Source: Phaseolus vulgaris
Lineage: Eukaryota; Streptophyta; Magnoliopsida; Fabales; Fabaceae
Assembly (NCBI RefSeq): GCF_000499845.2
Contig: NC_023758.2
Coordinates: 9,029,227 to 9,093,226 of the forward strand
DNA length: 64,000 nt
Direction of reading: 5' to 3'
Both the position numbers and the translations under genes were made by a program. The notes beneath the pieces are model-generated. The model worked only from the letters and a program-made list of their open reading frames with translations. It did no database searches and was not told the DNA's origin. This document shows positions 34,949 to 48,000 of the stretch, one piece after another; position 1 is the first letter of the stretch; the number at the start of each line of letters is the position of its first letter.

Positions 34949-37900
34949 CTAGGAATAAATGTCTTTCATTCCTAGTTTGGAAAACAAAATGTTGAATTGA
35001 GCAGTAGGTAGAGGCTTGGTGAAGAAGTCTGCAACTTGTAATAAGGATGGAATAGGGAGAAGTTTGAGAAGGCCTGTGTTGAGTTTCTCCCTGACAACAT
35101 GGTAGTCGATCTCTGTGTTTGGTTCATTCGTGGAAGACTTGATTGTGCGCAATCTCGATAGCAGCTTGGTTATCACAATAGAGAAGGGTTGGTTGCTGAT
35201 GTTGAATGTGCAAATCATATAGCAGGTATGTTATCCATTGAAGCTCACAAGTGGTTGCAACAAGGGCACGGTATTCTGCCTCGGATGAGCTTCTGGATAT
35301 GGTTTGTTGCTTCTTGGACTTCCAAGATATGAAAGACTCCTCCAAATATATAGAAAAACCAATTATGGATTTGCGAGTTTCAAGGCATGTAGCCCAATCA
35401 GAATCACTATATGCCTTTAATTGAATAGGAGATTTACTGTGTAAGAATATACTTGTGCTAGGATTTCGTTTAAGGTAGCGAAGAATGCGCATTACAGCCT
35501 GGTGATGCTCATTGGTTGGGTGTGAGATGAATTGACTGAGGTGATTAACTGAGAAGGAGATGTCAGGTTGGGTGTTGATCATATAAATCAAACGTCCTAT
35601 CAGTCGTCTGTAAGCAGTGGATTCTGCATCTCCAAGGGGAATGCCTTTTGTGGCTGAGAGTTTAGTATTGTGAAGCATGGGTGTAGGAGCAAGACCACAT
35701 CCCAGCATGCCAACGTCTTTGAGCAGGTCCAGAATGTACTTTCGTTGACTCAAGTGAATACCAGTGGCATTACGAGCCACTTCAATACCAAGAAAATAAG
35801 TTAAATCACCAAGATTTTTAATATGAAAGAAATTGTGTAACAAACCAGTGATGGTAGAAATCTCCATAGGATTAGTCCCAGTGAGAATGATGTCATCCAC
35901 ATAGACCAGCAGTGTCGTGGTGTGTTTGCCATCATGTTTCAAAAATAAAGAATGGTCAACAGTGGAGATTTTGTAATTATGTGAAAGTAAAAAGCTTGAG
36001 AGTTTAGCATACCATTGCCTACTTGCTTGTTTGAGTCCATAAAGAGATTTTTTTAGGCGAAAAACAAGATTGGGAGAAGAGTTTGGAAAGCCTGGAGGCA
36101 ATTGCATGTAAACTTCTTCATCTAGATCTCCATGTAGGAAGGCATTATTCACATCAAGTTGCTTGAGTGCCCAATTTTGAGCTACTGCTAGAGCTATGAG
36201 AAGTCGTAGAGTGGTCAGCTTTGCTACAGGAGCAAAGGTATCTAAGAAGTCCAGTCCTTCAATTTGGTTGTACCCTTTTGCTACTAAGCGGGCTTTGTAG
36301 CGTTCAATATAGCCATTTGCATGATGCTTGACTTTATAGACCCATTTACACGCAATTGTTGTTTTTCCAGAAGGAAGGCTAGTTAAGGACCATGTGTCAT
36401 TATTTTGGATCATAACTTGGATCCAACATGGGTGTAGAACAACTTCTTCATAATTTTGAGGTTCCTTAGCAGAAGTAATTAACATTATTGTATTTTTGAA
36501 ATACTTGGATAAGGAAATGTAATTTAAAAAGGAATTAATGGAATGTTTAGTACTTACAATATTATTGTTGAGATTAGGTACATCAAAATCTTGAAGGTAA
36601 GCAGGGGGCCTTCTTCTGCAGGTAGATCTTCTAGGGGAGAAAATTATAGTCTCACTTTGCTCAACATTAGTATCAATCTCAAGAGTATTATCAGAGGGAC
36701 TGTTAGTCTCATCAATATTTTCAGTGTGCATGTAAAAATCATCATGAGTCTGGGCATAGTTTTGAGGTATTGGTAAACAAAATTTGTTTGAATCATTACT
36801 TTGAATAAATTTTGAATAATAAGGAAAAGAGTTTTCATAAAAGATAACATTTCTTGACACATCTATTTTATGGTTATTAAGATTTAAAAACAAAAAACCT
36901 TTTGTGTTTAATTTAAAACTAAGGAAAACACGTGGAACAGCAAGACTGTCTAGTTTTTTTCTATGAGCAAGGATTGTTGAAGAATAACACAAACATCCAA
37001 AAACACGAATAGAAGAGAAATCACAAAGCTTTTTATGCAGTTTTTCATAAGGAGTGGCATTATTAAGCAGCGAAGTACGCATACAATTAATGAGAAAAAC
37101 AACATGTTGTACAACAAAGCACCAAAAAATAGCATGAAGTTTATACTGAAAAAGGAGAGTTCGTGTTACATTTAAGATGTGTTGGTGTTTTCTTTCAACA
37201 ATGCCATTTTTCTCAGGTGTCTCAACACAAGTGGTTTGGTGGATAATTCCTTTAGAGGGAAAGTAATAATGCATAATACCATTATCAGTGCGAATGGTTT
37301 TGACTTTAATAGAAAAATGATTTTCAGCATATGCAACAAAACTAATAATACTAGCCCTGACTTCATATTTGTTATGCATGGGAAAGAGCCAAGTATATCT
37401 AGTAAAATCATCAACTATAGTAAGAAAGTATTTAAAACCAAGCATTGATACAACAGAACAGGGGCCCCATATATCAATATGCAGCAATTCAAAAGCATGA
37501 GCAGTTTGAGTATTACTAGGAAAGAAAGGAATTTTTCTTTGTTTTGTTTGATGACATGCATCACAAATATAATTCTTGTCAATGTGAATGTTAGGATAAT
37601 AGTTTCGCAGAATTTTTAACCTTTCTTCTGAAGGATGTCCCAATCTGAGGTGCCAAATGTTATTTTGTCTTGCAGTACAACTCAGAATACTGTCATCAAT
37701 CTTATTGAGAACATATAAACCATCAACAATATCAACGTAACAATCTTGTCTTTGGTCATGGAGTTATGTATCAAACACTCAGTAGGGGAAAAATAAGTTC
37801 ACATTTAAGAGATGCAGTCAATTGGGATATGAAAATAAGATTAAAAGTAAAGTTTGGCACATATAAAACATTTTTAAGAATGAATTTTTCATTAAAGAAA

Positions 37901-39275
37901 ACTGTGCCAGAACAAGAATCAATAACACAATTCCCATTGGGAAGCTTAATAATAATAATAGGTTTAATATGATTATATGATGTAAAATTAGACAGAGAGA
38001 AGCAAACACGATTTGTGGCTCCAGAATCTAGTATCCAAGTGTATTCATTAAAACTGGAGTTTTTGAGTTTATGGATATTACCTGTGATGACTGAAATCTG
38101 ATCCTGATGATTAGCAGAGATGGAACTAACCTAGTTCACTTGCACTTGATTGTTGGAACTGCTAACATTTTTCAGAAGGTCAAAGAGAATCTTATATTGA
38201 TGTTGAGTGATGCGGAAATCTCCTCCACTATTTTGTTTATTCTGATCTTGATTTTTAGAACTTTCTTCTTGTATGGCAGTGGTGATGTTTTTTAATTGAG
38301 GAGCCTTACCATACTGGGCTTTATATCTAGGAGGATACCCATGTTTCTTGTAACAAATATCAATAGTATGACCAGTTCTATTACAGTAAGTACAAAACCT
38401 TTTACCATTGCCAAATTTTGGTCCTTTATTATCTTGGTTAGGAAAACCATTTTTCTTAAAGCAAACATTTTCGGTGTGACCCAGTTTATCACATAATGAA
38501 TAGGTAGTGTTATTGGTGTGAGTGAGAGGGGAAACATTTCTTATATTAGCAACAAGAACATTACTATTAAACTGGCGTTCTTGTTGAACAACTAGAGAAA
38601 TTTTTTTGGTAATATCAGAGACAGGTTCCATGAGAAGAACATGAGCTTTTATATTGTTATATTGATCATTAAGGCCACGTAAAAACTGCATTGCCTGATC
38701 CTCTCTTTTTCTTTGGGCAGTAATAGAAGGCACATTGCAAGAACATACAAGATCAGACCTAAAATTATCCAATTCATCCTAGATAGTCTTAAGTTTAGTG
38801 AAATAGTTGGAAACAGAAAGATCACCTTGATTGAGAGAGGAGGCATTCATCTGAAGATCAGAGATACGAGATAAATCCTATTGTGGGAAATGAGCCTTGA
38901 GATCATTGCAGATGTCTAGTGCTTTATCCATCCATAGGATGCTCTGGCACATATGAACAGAGACTGAATGCACAAGCCAGGATGCCACCATGTTGTTGCA
39001 ACGCGTCTAGGAGGAGAATGAAGGATCGGTCTCAGGAGGTCGGGTAGTAGTACCATTGATGAACTCAACCTTGTTCTTTGCGCTTAATGCAGTGATGACC
39101 GAACGACTCCAAGAATGGTAATTGGTTAAATCAAGAACATGAGACACAGGAGGAGTTGCGGGGTTTTCACTGGATGTAGATACAAGAAACTGTGGGTAGG
39201 ATTTTCTCCTTTAGCAACATTCTTGCTTTGATTAGAAATTGAAGTTCCACTCTGATTAGGGTTTTCAGCAGCCAT
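34949..39275 (-). pseudogene. Copia D gag-pol, broken
   Basis: Gag starts at the ATG at 39275 but is out of frame after about 39200, compared with copia E. A readable gag piece lies at 38772-38131, with zinc knuckle CDKLGHTENVC and a second finger-like CTYCNRTGHTIDIC. The protease keeps LDSGAT near 38020. A long open stretch at 37643-35124 (839 codons) covers the integrase (HIDIWGP, RTDNG, NGIVERK), RT (YVDDIILTG near 35895) and RNase H. RNase H ends at about 34949 with DFFTKPLP in another frame. Small deletions remove residues just after the second integrase aspartate and before the RT. It is probably inactive. Confidence 0.9.
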
Positions 39276-39437
39276 TGAAGCACGAAATCACAAACTACGA
39301 AAGAAGAAAAAGCTGTAAAAAAAGAAAAACAGAAAAATGTAAAGTAAAGAAAACGAAAGAAAACAAATCTTGATAGAACAAAGGAACAAATTCAGAGCGC
39401 GCAACAAAGCTCTTCACGGTGAAGAACTCTCATACCA

Positions 39438-39710
39438 TCTTAGAAAAACCAGCAAGGCTCTGTTATATTTACAGAAGCAATAGGGAATGTTGAATCTTTG
39501 GTGGAGAATAGAATCGTAAGAGGAGAAAACAAACATGGAAGATGAGAGAACTGGAAAAAATATTTTTGAGTAGTAAAACAACATTGTGTTACAAAATACC
39601 CTAAAAGGGATTTAAATACAAGGGTGCAAACAACAAAAACATAATAGAAAAATTGGAAAGGGAAAAAAACCCAACAGAAGCCCAAAAACCTCAAAAACCC
39701 AGGTTTGACA
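39438..39710 (-). repeat. 5' LTR of copia D
   Basis: 273 bp, homologous to 34674-34936, with a few small insertions. Directly followed by ACTTC. Confidence 0.9.
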
Positions 39711-39715
39711 ACTTC

Positions 39716-40600
39716 AATATGGTTCCTACACTTTCCATACATACCTCAAAAGTCTACACGCGTGTCCTATCATGTATCCAATACACTCATCCAAGGCATC
39801 ATATGGGCAACAATACATTGCAAACTATTGAAAAAAGATATCATATCATAGTATGAAAATGCATTTAAATAAGAATAAATTATGAAATAATCACTATAAT
39901 TTCTTATCATATCATTAGATACATACATTGCATACACATATATTCACTCAGATCACACATGAATCAACATATTAAAAGGATATTCACAAAGAAAATATAT
40001 ATCAAAGACTAACATCATTATCATGTAAGCTCACACTTCGACTTCATAAATACAAGGTAAGTTTAAGGAGTAACATTCTAAAATTGTAATATATTATTTT
40101 TTCAATACTATGATTATGATAATCTTATATAGGTTTTATGAAACTAGTATTGTAATAAATGCAGGAAGGATTCATCTTATTCAACGATTAACGATTAAAA
40201 GTTTCGTCTAAATTATTCCATTTCACAAAATCCTAGAGTTTAGATAAATTGAATCTTCATTTGATGAAATTGGGAATAGACAAACAAAAAATCTTTATCT
40301 AATGTACATGAAGGAATGTACAAACATGAAGTCTTCACATTTCTCACTTCATTAAATGCTAATCAACAAACTCAAGAAATTCGTTTGACGTTCTTAATCC
40401 GACAAATTCTACAATGAAAAGATATCGATTGACATATTTTAGAGTAATAATAGAAAGAGACAAACTAAAACAACTATTGTGTGACAAATTCATGATAAAG
40501 AATATGATCTACACTGAAAGAAAGAAACTTGCATAAATCACATGCAGAGAATAATAATGTGAAGAAAGTTTATTATTTCCTTTAAGTATTACTATACATA
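39716..40600. other. Intergenic DNA
   Basis: No gene is seen. The sequence is AT-rich with no obvious repeats. It ends at the CACTA terminus. Confidence 0.5.
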
Positions 40601-40735
40601 CACTACAAGAAAAATTGGATTTACATACAGTCAAAATCTGTACATAAGATCCAAAATTCGTATATAAAACAACTTTACATAGGGATTACATACGGACAAA
40701 AATCCATATGTAAAAATGTCGTAGGTAAGCGTTAC
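40601..40735 (+). mobile_element. Terminus of a CACTA (En/Spm-type) DNA transposon
   Basis: CACTACAAGAAAAATTGG at 40601 matches the well-known CACTA terminal repeat. Subterminal motifs such as TTACATACGGA follow. A related TTACATACGGA lies at about 42635, beyond the solo LTR. The opposite terminus (ending TTGTAGTG) was not found, so this is a fragment. Confidence 0.6.
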
Positions 40736-40738
40736 ATT

Positions 40739-40875
40739 CTCATATTATTCATATTATTAATATTATTCATATTATTAATATTATTCATATTATTCATATT
40801 ATTAATAGTATTCATATTATTCATATTATTAATATTATTCATATTATTCATAATATTAATATTATTAATAATAAT
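40739..40875. repeat. Microsatellite of TATTCATATTATTAAT units
   Basis: About 130 bp of irregular alternation of ATTCAT and ATTAAT units. Confidence 0.9.
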
Positions 40876-40914
40876 AAGTATAATAAAAATCATAAATAAT
40901 ATTATTGAATTTGT

Positions 40915-40933
40915 AAGGTGTAGTGGTTAAAGT
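40915..40933 (+). other. Possible SINE/tRNA-like A-box half, split by solo LTR
   Basis: AAGGTGTAGTGGTTAAAG resembles a tRNA D-arm/A-box. Removing the solo LTR and one target copy brings it next to CGGTTTTGAATCCC (about 42569-42582), which resembles a tRNA B-box. This fits a tRNA-derived SINE or tRNA remnant. Only the two boxes support it. Confidence 0.35.
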
Positions 40934-42539
40934 TATTGGGTTTAATAGTGCCAAAGTTCAAGAAGGGGGATGAATTGACCTTTTAAAAGTTTCTCGCAGA
41001 ATCAGAGTTTATCACAGTTTACAGAAAATAAATCGATTTATTTGAAATTGAACAGATTTATTTTGGCACTGTTTGTGTTTGAAAAACGTTTATACAACCA
41101 AGTCAATCACGAGATTATGCAGATTGATTTTCCAAATACACACACACACTGATATTAGAAAGAAAACAGTGAATCACAAAACAGCAAGCTTCAATTTTAA
41201 GCAAGTGATTAAGGTTCAATTGATAACTTGACACTTAATTGAGTAACCTATTACAATCAACCTGTTCCAGTGGCTTTTAACAGATTATAGATGTTCTTTT
41301 CAGAATCAAACAGGTTTTTCCAGAAATTAAGAACAGTATGAACCAAGCCCAGAAAGAACAGATTTATTATTGATTGAACAGATTTATTTCTTAACAGTTT
41401 AACAAATATGCAGAAATTTAAGTGCAGAGATTAAGGGAGAATGAACACAAGGCAATTATACTGGTTCACTCAACTGAGCTACATCCAGTTTTCACCTAAA
41501 CCAAGGTGAAATTCACTAAATCACAATTCAAACAAACACAAATCCCATTGTTCTTGAAACCTACAAGAACTTAGGTACACTTGCTGAAAAACCCTATTTC
41601 AGCACACAGACTCTTCAAAAAACCCTATCAAGAAGAGTGTACAACCAAACTTTTACAAGAAAAGAAATGTGAAACGACTACACCTGATTGAGGATGCAGA
41701 AATCTGCCTTAGACCAGTAAAACAAATTGCTAGAACAGTAGCAACACCTCTCACCAAGCTTTTGGAACCAAACAAGAACAAGCACTTTTTGATTTTTGAA
41801 ATCTTTTAAGAACAAATGTTAATTCTTTGTAAAACCTTAATTCTCTGATGCAAAACTTGTTTTCTCAATTGTATGATCGATGATTAAACTCATAAACAAG
41901 TTTTTATTTTATAGAAAACCAACTTAAAACAGATTTTTGAAAAACAGTTAAAGTTGTTATAAAATGAACAGATTGAAAATAAAATGAACAGATTTATTTT
42001 CAAAAGTAGTTAGAGAATTTGTTATGTGAGGAGACTTAGTCAGCCATTCTGGTGCAGGAACAAAACTGAAAACCGTTTAAGATGGACATGGCACCAGAGT
42101 CAAAAAGAATCTATTCATTTACAAATGAACAAATTTATTTTTCAAAACGATAACAGAAAAAGCTTAACAATTAGAACACAGTCGTTTTGAAAGGTAGAAG
42201 ACTTAGTCAAAATACTTGATGCACAAAATCTAATTTTCACAAGACTTAGCCAAGGCATCAGTTTAAAAAAGAATCTGTTTATTTAGAAAAGAACAGATTT
42301 ATTTTTATGCAGTAAACGTGTTTTTTGTAAAACATGTGAAAAACAGTTTAAGAAATTTTGTGCTTGCTCTTATCACATGGTCAGTGGTTAAGAGGTGAGT
42401 TACTCAGCAAAAAACCTACTATTAAACAACCTTTAAACACTACCTAAGACATTCTTAAAGCAAAAGGAAATATACATTAATTGTACATAAAAGTCTTCAT
42501 CAAACACATGTCTTGAAAGAGCAGCAACCATCTTCAACA
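40934..42539 (-). mobile_element. Solo LTR of a SIRE-type copia element
   Basis: 1606 bp flanked by a perfect target duplication AAAGT (40929-40933 and 42540-42544). The layout resembles the copia C LTR: an opening with a run of Gs and GATGAATTG, then a stretch with TATACTGGTTCACT and CTACATCCAG, and an end in TTCAACA. The left end is TATTGG, where TG would be expected in such an LTR, which is probably a mutation. It holds five dimers of an AACAGATTTATTT-type motif, each spaced exactly 20 nt. It arose by LTR-LTR recombination of a full element (known mechanism, inferred here). Confidence 0.8.
41026..41064. repeat. 20-nt dimer motif, first of five in the solo LTR
   Basis: AAATAAATCGATTTATTT (41026-41043) is a perfect 18-bp palindrome. 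AACAGATTTATTTT follows at 41051. The motif starts 41031 and 41051 are exactly 20 nt apart. Other dimers start at 41357/41377, 41967/41987, 42108/42128 and 42272/42292. Confidence 0.85.
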
Positions 42540-42544
42540 AAAGT

Positions 42545-44270
42545 TTCTTTGGTAATTCAAGGAACTCGGTTTTGAATCCCATCTCCTACAAAATGTATTT
42601 TATTTTCCACTTCATGGTGCCAAAGTTACATACGGATATTGTAATGTTGATTACGGATAGTCTTAAAATATTATCTCACACTAATTAACTAACTATCTTA
42701 ATAGACAAAGTGACAAGATTATAACTTAAAGTCATTCTTATAAGGTTATCACTTACATAGGAGAACAAAAATTATCCTTAGTTATTATTCATTATATAAC
42801 TGAAATGGATAAGTTCAATTAAATTCTTCTTTTCTACTTTATTAGAAACTTTTGAAGGTAATTTATGAAATTATATTTTTATAGTTACTTCGAGAATTTA
42901 TCTTTTTTTTTTATCTCTTATAATCTAGAAATTAAAATCTTAATCCAATTGGAAATAAATTGCAGAACTAGAGTTCCAATTGAAATAAGTGTAATCATTT
43001 CAAATCATTCTATAAATGTAAAATATTATAGTAAGATGAGAACACAAACTCTTAAAAGAAAATATCAACAAAATTTTAAAAAAATGTTACATAATCAACA
43101 ACTCAATCTTTAAAATATTTACTGTAAGATAGGAACATAAACTCTTAAAAGAAAAGATCAACAAAATTTAGAAAAAAAAAGTTACATAATTAACAACTCA
43201 ATCTTTAAAATATTCAAGTAAATGAAAGAGACCATTGTCATTATATATATTCTTCAAGTTATATTGAAGTTATATTTTCATTTGTCATGTAACTGTTACT
43301 AAAAACCAACCACATTTTCAATTACCTTAATTGATAGAGTTCATACATAACTAACCATGTTAAAAAATTTGTATCAAAACTTTTTTTTTAATCGTACTAA
43401 AAACGAAATATTAAATAGTAATTTGGTTGTGCATTGTAAAATCCATTCCTCCCTATCATTATCTCACTTTCTGTTTTTTTTTTCTAAGATTTTTCTTTGT
43501 CCACTTCCTACCTTCATCTCTTTGAATTTCACAATTTTTAAAACCTAATTACATCCCACATTAGTTGGAAGACTTTGGTAATCGTTTTAGTTAGAAAAGA
43601 TCATTATTAAAGTGTTGGAAAATTTTCTCACCCATCTAGTTATTTCCAAGAGCGTAAAGTCTAAGAGAAATTATTCTAGTTAGATAATCTTAGTTAACAA
43701 TTTTTAAAACGTTAAGTTATTGAATATTACATATTCCGTCTAAAAGTTATGATATTACATAAAAGAATAAAGTTCTTAAAAAAGAAAATGAATTTAAGTT
43801 TTTATACTTATATTTTTTTTATTATACTAAAAATGAAATATATTTATAGTTATTATATTCAATTGACTATTTATTTTTAAGATTAAATTTATTTATAAAT
43901 AACAATAAATATATCCATTTAATAATTCATTATATACAATTAAAATCATTAAATTATTTTTTCTACATTTATTGTAAAATTCAACATTTGATTAATTTAT
44001 AGGGCTGAAGTCTCATTTACAATTCCTCTCTCCATGTATATAAGATAAAATATTAATAATTATATTTAATTAAAATAATAATTTAACCATTCAAATAATC
44101 AACTCTATTATTGTAATAAAAATAAATAATTAATGACTTAAACAAAATTGTCATTGTATATTAAAGTGGTATTTATATATCACTCTTTTTTTTTTATAGC
44201 AAATACTACCTATTATGAAATATTAAAAAAACACATGATAAATGTTACTTCTGAAACAGTAAAGCTGACG
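42545..44270. other. Intergenic DNA, AT-rich
   Basis: It begins with the B-box-like half of a possible SINE (about 42569-42582) and a CACTA-like subterminal motif (about 42635). The rest shows no gene, apart from a 93-bp tandem duplication at 43031-43214. Confidence 0.5.
43031..43214. repeat. 93-bp tandem duplication
   Basis: Units start at 43031 and 43124, each beginning GTAAGAT and ending CTCAATCTTTAAAATATT. They differ at scattered positions and small indels. Confidence 0.85.
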
Positions 44271-44303
44271 CGAGGTTGGGTTTGGCTTTTTCTAGTGAGG
44301 ACA

Positions 44304-44395
44304 GCCACGTCATCCTCACAGTGGGTCCCACTTTGTTGGCAGCGCAAACTTCTTCCTCTCTTCTTCAACAGTTACAAACTCTCTTTTTATATATT
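44304..44395 (+). promoter_or_regulatory. Candidate promoter elements upstream of the kinase gene
   Basis: GCCACGTCAT at 44304-44313 has an ACGT core. The palindrome GTGGGTCCCAC at 44321-44331 is a TCP-type site. A TATATATT box lies at about 44388. The distance to the ATG (45070) is about 680 bp, so a long leader or a leader intron would be needed. A nearer start cannot be excluded. Confidence 0.35.
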
Positions 44396-45069
44396 CTCTT
44401 CCATTACATAAATCTCCTTTTTTTTTTATTCTTGTAAGAATAATATTTATCATCACAATAACAAAATTTAATTTAATTAAAATATGCAAAAATCACATTT
44501 TCATGAGATAGCAAGAAAGCAAGGAGAGAGAGCGTTACGGAGTTAGCATAGTAATTCGTAACTGCTAGCTCAGTATTATCCAAATATTTAAATTTAAGAA
44601 ACTCTATTAAATGTTATTAATAATTTTAATGTAAAAGAAAAATCATAAATTTTTGTTGAGCATGTTGTGTGTGCTGGTGCGAATGTTGCAGAGGAGGACC
44701 CATATCAGTTATGTATGTTTAAGCGGAGATTACTGAGTTCAGCCAGGTGCTGTTCACTCTGTTCTTTCTGCCCCCACTCTCCTCACTTCACTTTTTATTT
44801 CCCAATACCCAATCCATCTACCCTTCAAGTTTTCTTCTTTCCTTTTTGTTTTGGGTATTTTCACTTCTTAATGTGATCTGTTACTTTTCCCCTTTTCGGT
44901 TTTTATTTCTGGGTCTTGTGGGTTACTCGGTTTCAAGGGTTGTTGGGTTGTAAAGTTGTGATCTTTAGGTATTACTTGGGAATTTGCCATCTGCGCTCGT
45001 GGGAGGGTAGGAGGAGGTGGTATTCTGAATTGAGGATATCTGGGTTTGGTTGTCTAGGAACTTGCAGAG

Positions 45070-48000
45070 ATGGGCTTGGGTGCTGAGAATGGTAAGGTGG
45101 TGGAGCCTTGGGATGTGTGCAAATCAAAGGGGAGGAAGAAGAAGAAAGGGGATGAGGAAGTGGAAGGGGCTGGGTCTGGTTGTTGGCTTAGGCTGAGGTT
45201 TATTGGCAGCTGCATTTCCTCAAGATCCAAGGTCGATACCTCTGTCAGTGGCAGTGGCACCAGTACTCATTATGGTAATCATTACTGTTTCCTTGCAAGA
45301 GTTGGTACTGTTGTTGTCTTTGTGTGATGATGTGCTTGGATGTTCCATCTATGGGAATGTGCTTTCATATGATTTTGTTTGTGCATAAGCTTTCCCCGTT
45401 TTTTGTTTTTAGTGGTTAGTTTGTCTTGGGGTTTGAGAATTCTTTCCTGAGCACCCAATGCAGGCTTGTTTACCCATTTTGTTTGCTATTTGGTTGAAAG
45501 TTACCATGCTAAATAATGTCAAATGATACACAAAAGATTGCGAGTGCCATGGCTGCTGTTTGGGGGCTGCAGCAAAACAAAGTTGAAATTGAAATGTAAT
45601 TGAGTTTTTTATTCCTGTTTATCCAGAACTGCAGTGAATTACCTTCTTAATCCTAAGAGATTTGACAATGCATATGTAAGCTTTATCAATAGAATGTTTC
45701 CTTTACCACACACACCACCATGTGGTCTTCCAGTTCACAGTGAGAAGCCAGTGAAAAAATTTAAATTTTAGACTGGCTAGGAAATACATAAGTGTCAAAT
45801 TTGACTTCGGTTGTGCTAGGCAATTACTATCATATGAACTTGAGATTAGATATAAAGAAGGAAGTTACTCCCATTTACCTTTTGGGCACAACTGAATTTC
45901 AAATATATGCTTGAAAGGTAAATTACTAGAGGTTGTGTTTAATTCCGACTATTGTATCTATTATAAAACCTATAGTGCATAATGCTATTTTTAGTTTTTA
46001 ATACTTTTCCTAATACTCTGTTTAAAAAAATTCTCTCTCCGGTGGCTTCCCATTAGCTGAAAGTAAATCAACTAATGATACTAGTAGAGACCAACCAACG
46101 GCTCCAGCAGTCTCTTCTACAACCACTAGTATTGCAGAAAGCAATTCATCCACTTCCAAACTTGAAGAGGAGCTTAAAATTGCTTCCAGGCTGCGAAAGT
46201 TCCCTTTCAATGATCTTAAGTTAGCTACCAGAAATTTTCGGCCTGAAAGTTTTCTTGGTGAAGGTGGGTTTGGTTGTGTTTTCAAGGGTTGGATTGAAGA
46301 AAATGGAACTGCTCCAGTGAAACCTGGCACAGGGCTTACTGTTGCTGTAAAAACCCTCAACCATGATGGGCTCCAGGGTCATAAAGAGTGGCTGGTTTGT
46401 ATATTTTAAAAACTATTGATTTTCTTCTATTATTATCTACTCAATTCTACATTTCTAATGATCATTCTCGTTTGGATCACGTGACAGGCTGAAGTAAATT
46501 TTCTTGGTGACCTAGTTCATCCAAACCTTGTTAAACTTGTGGGTTACTGCATTGAAGGTGATCAAAGGTTGCTAGTGTACGAGTTCATGCCTCGGGGTAG
46601 CCTAGAAAATCACTTGTTTAGGAGTAAGTTACCCTTTTCTATGTAGTTAGTTTAGTTTCTTCTTTGAGAATAATAGTCAGACCACTACTGCACCTTGAAA
46701 TTTTGATAACATCAAAAACTGAACCCTGCTGTATTTCTCTCGTGAAGCATGGTTCCCTAGCCACAGAAGGCAGGTTATAAACTTTGTTAGTTTTGCATGG
46801 AGATCCCGACGCACAAGGGAAAAGGGGTTACATAATATAATACTCCTACTATACCACTATAGTGATCTGCCTATTTAGAATAATGCATGAATCTAATCTA
46901 TACCATTATAATGATTCCATTAACAGCTTTTGTTTCTTTGAATATCTCACTTGTAATATAATGGAGTTAATAGTTTTCTATATCAGGGTTAAAACTGTAA
47001 CTCAGGATTACTGTTGTATATTTTACATTTGGATTGTGTCCCTTTTTTATTTATGTTCTCAAGTTGAAATTATGTCATATGTAGGATCCCTGCCTCTTCC
47101 ATGGTCCATTAGGATGAAAATTGCCCTAGGAGCTGCAAAGGGTCTTGCTTTTCTTCATGAAGAAGCCGATCGACCAGTGATATATAGGGATTTTAAAACA
47201 TCAAATATACTATTAGATGCAGTAAGTGCCAAAAACTAAATTAAGATTACATGTTTTCCGCTTTTTGTTTGTCTAACATTGTACAAATTCAGGAGTACAA
47301 TGCCAAGCTCTCAGACTTTGGTCTTGCCAAAGATGGCCCAGAAGGTGATAAAACCCATGTGTCTACTCGAGTGATGGGAACCTATGGCTATGCAGCTCCA
47401 GAATATGTCATGACAGGTAACTTTTGTTTGATATAGCACGTCCAAATCTGAATGTTTTAGTTGTTATTTATCATTATATCTATAAAGTCACGAATTCTTA
47501 GGCGTTGATGGTATTTCTTTCTGACTTTATTTTGTAGGGCATTTTCATCTCCTAAGTAATTAGTTTTTTTTTTATTACTTTTAACAAAATTCTGAACAAA
47601 ACATTTCAAACATAATTCCCCGTGGGACTATTTAACTGTTTGGAATGTATTAAGCTCTTTTATCTCTGATATTATTTGTTTTCCACTCAAGACAAATTTA
47701 TGATTGAGATAGTAAATTAGTTGATCTGTCTATATTTTCCCTGGGTTTATATATCTTCAGTTGTGTTTTCATAGTGTTTTATGACTTATAAAAATTGGAG
47801 TTTATTTATATTCGGTTGATAAGTTTCAGTTATGTTTTTTCCAAATGCATTTAAACGCAATCCATCAAATATCTATATCTAATTGCTTAAATTCTAATAA
47901 GATTTACTGGTATGGCAGGTCATCTTACATCAAAAAGTGATGTGTACAGTTTCGGAGTGGTGCTACTTGAGATGTTGACTGGCAGAAGATCCATGGACAA

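Larger units (their letters stand above)
34674..39710 (-). mobile_element. Copia D: Ty1/copia LTR retrotransposon
   Basis: The element is 5.0 kb, minus strand. Short LTRs are 34674-34936 (3', 263 bp) and 39438-39710 (5', 273 bp), with a perfect target duplication ACTTC (34669-34673 and 39711-39715). On the minus strand the primer site is TGGTATGAGA (39428-39437), an initiator-Met type with one change, and a polypurine tract CTTGAGGGGGGC lies at 34937-34948. The LTRs differ by several indels, so it is an older insertion. Its proteins are close to those of copia E but its LTRs are not. Confidence 0.93.

Noticed and set aside
40739..40875. Possible CRISPR-like or satellite array
   Set aside because: It is an irregular AT microsatellite in a plant genome; units are too short and there are no unique spacers.
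44667..44953. Open frames upstream of the kinase start
   Set aside because: They are pyrimidine-rich leader sequence with no protein features. At most they could be small upstream ORFs in the 5' UTR.
46862..47239. Separate small protein overlapping the kinase gene
   Set aside because: It reads through intron 3 into exon 4 of the kinase. The spliced model with matching phases explains the sequence better.
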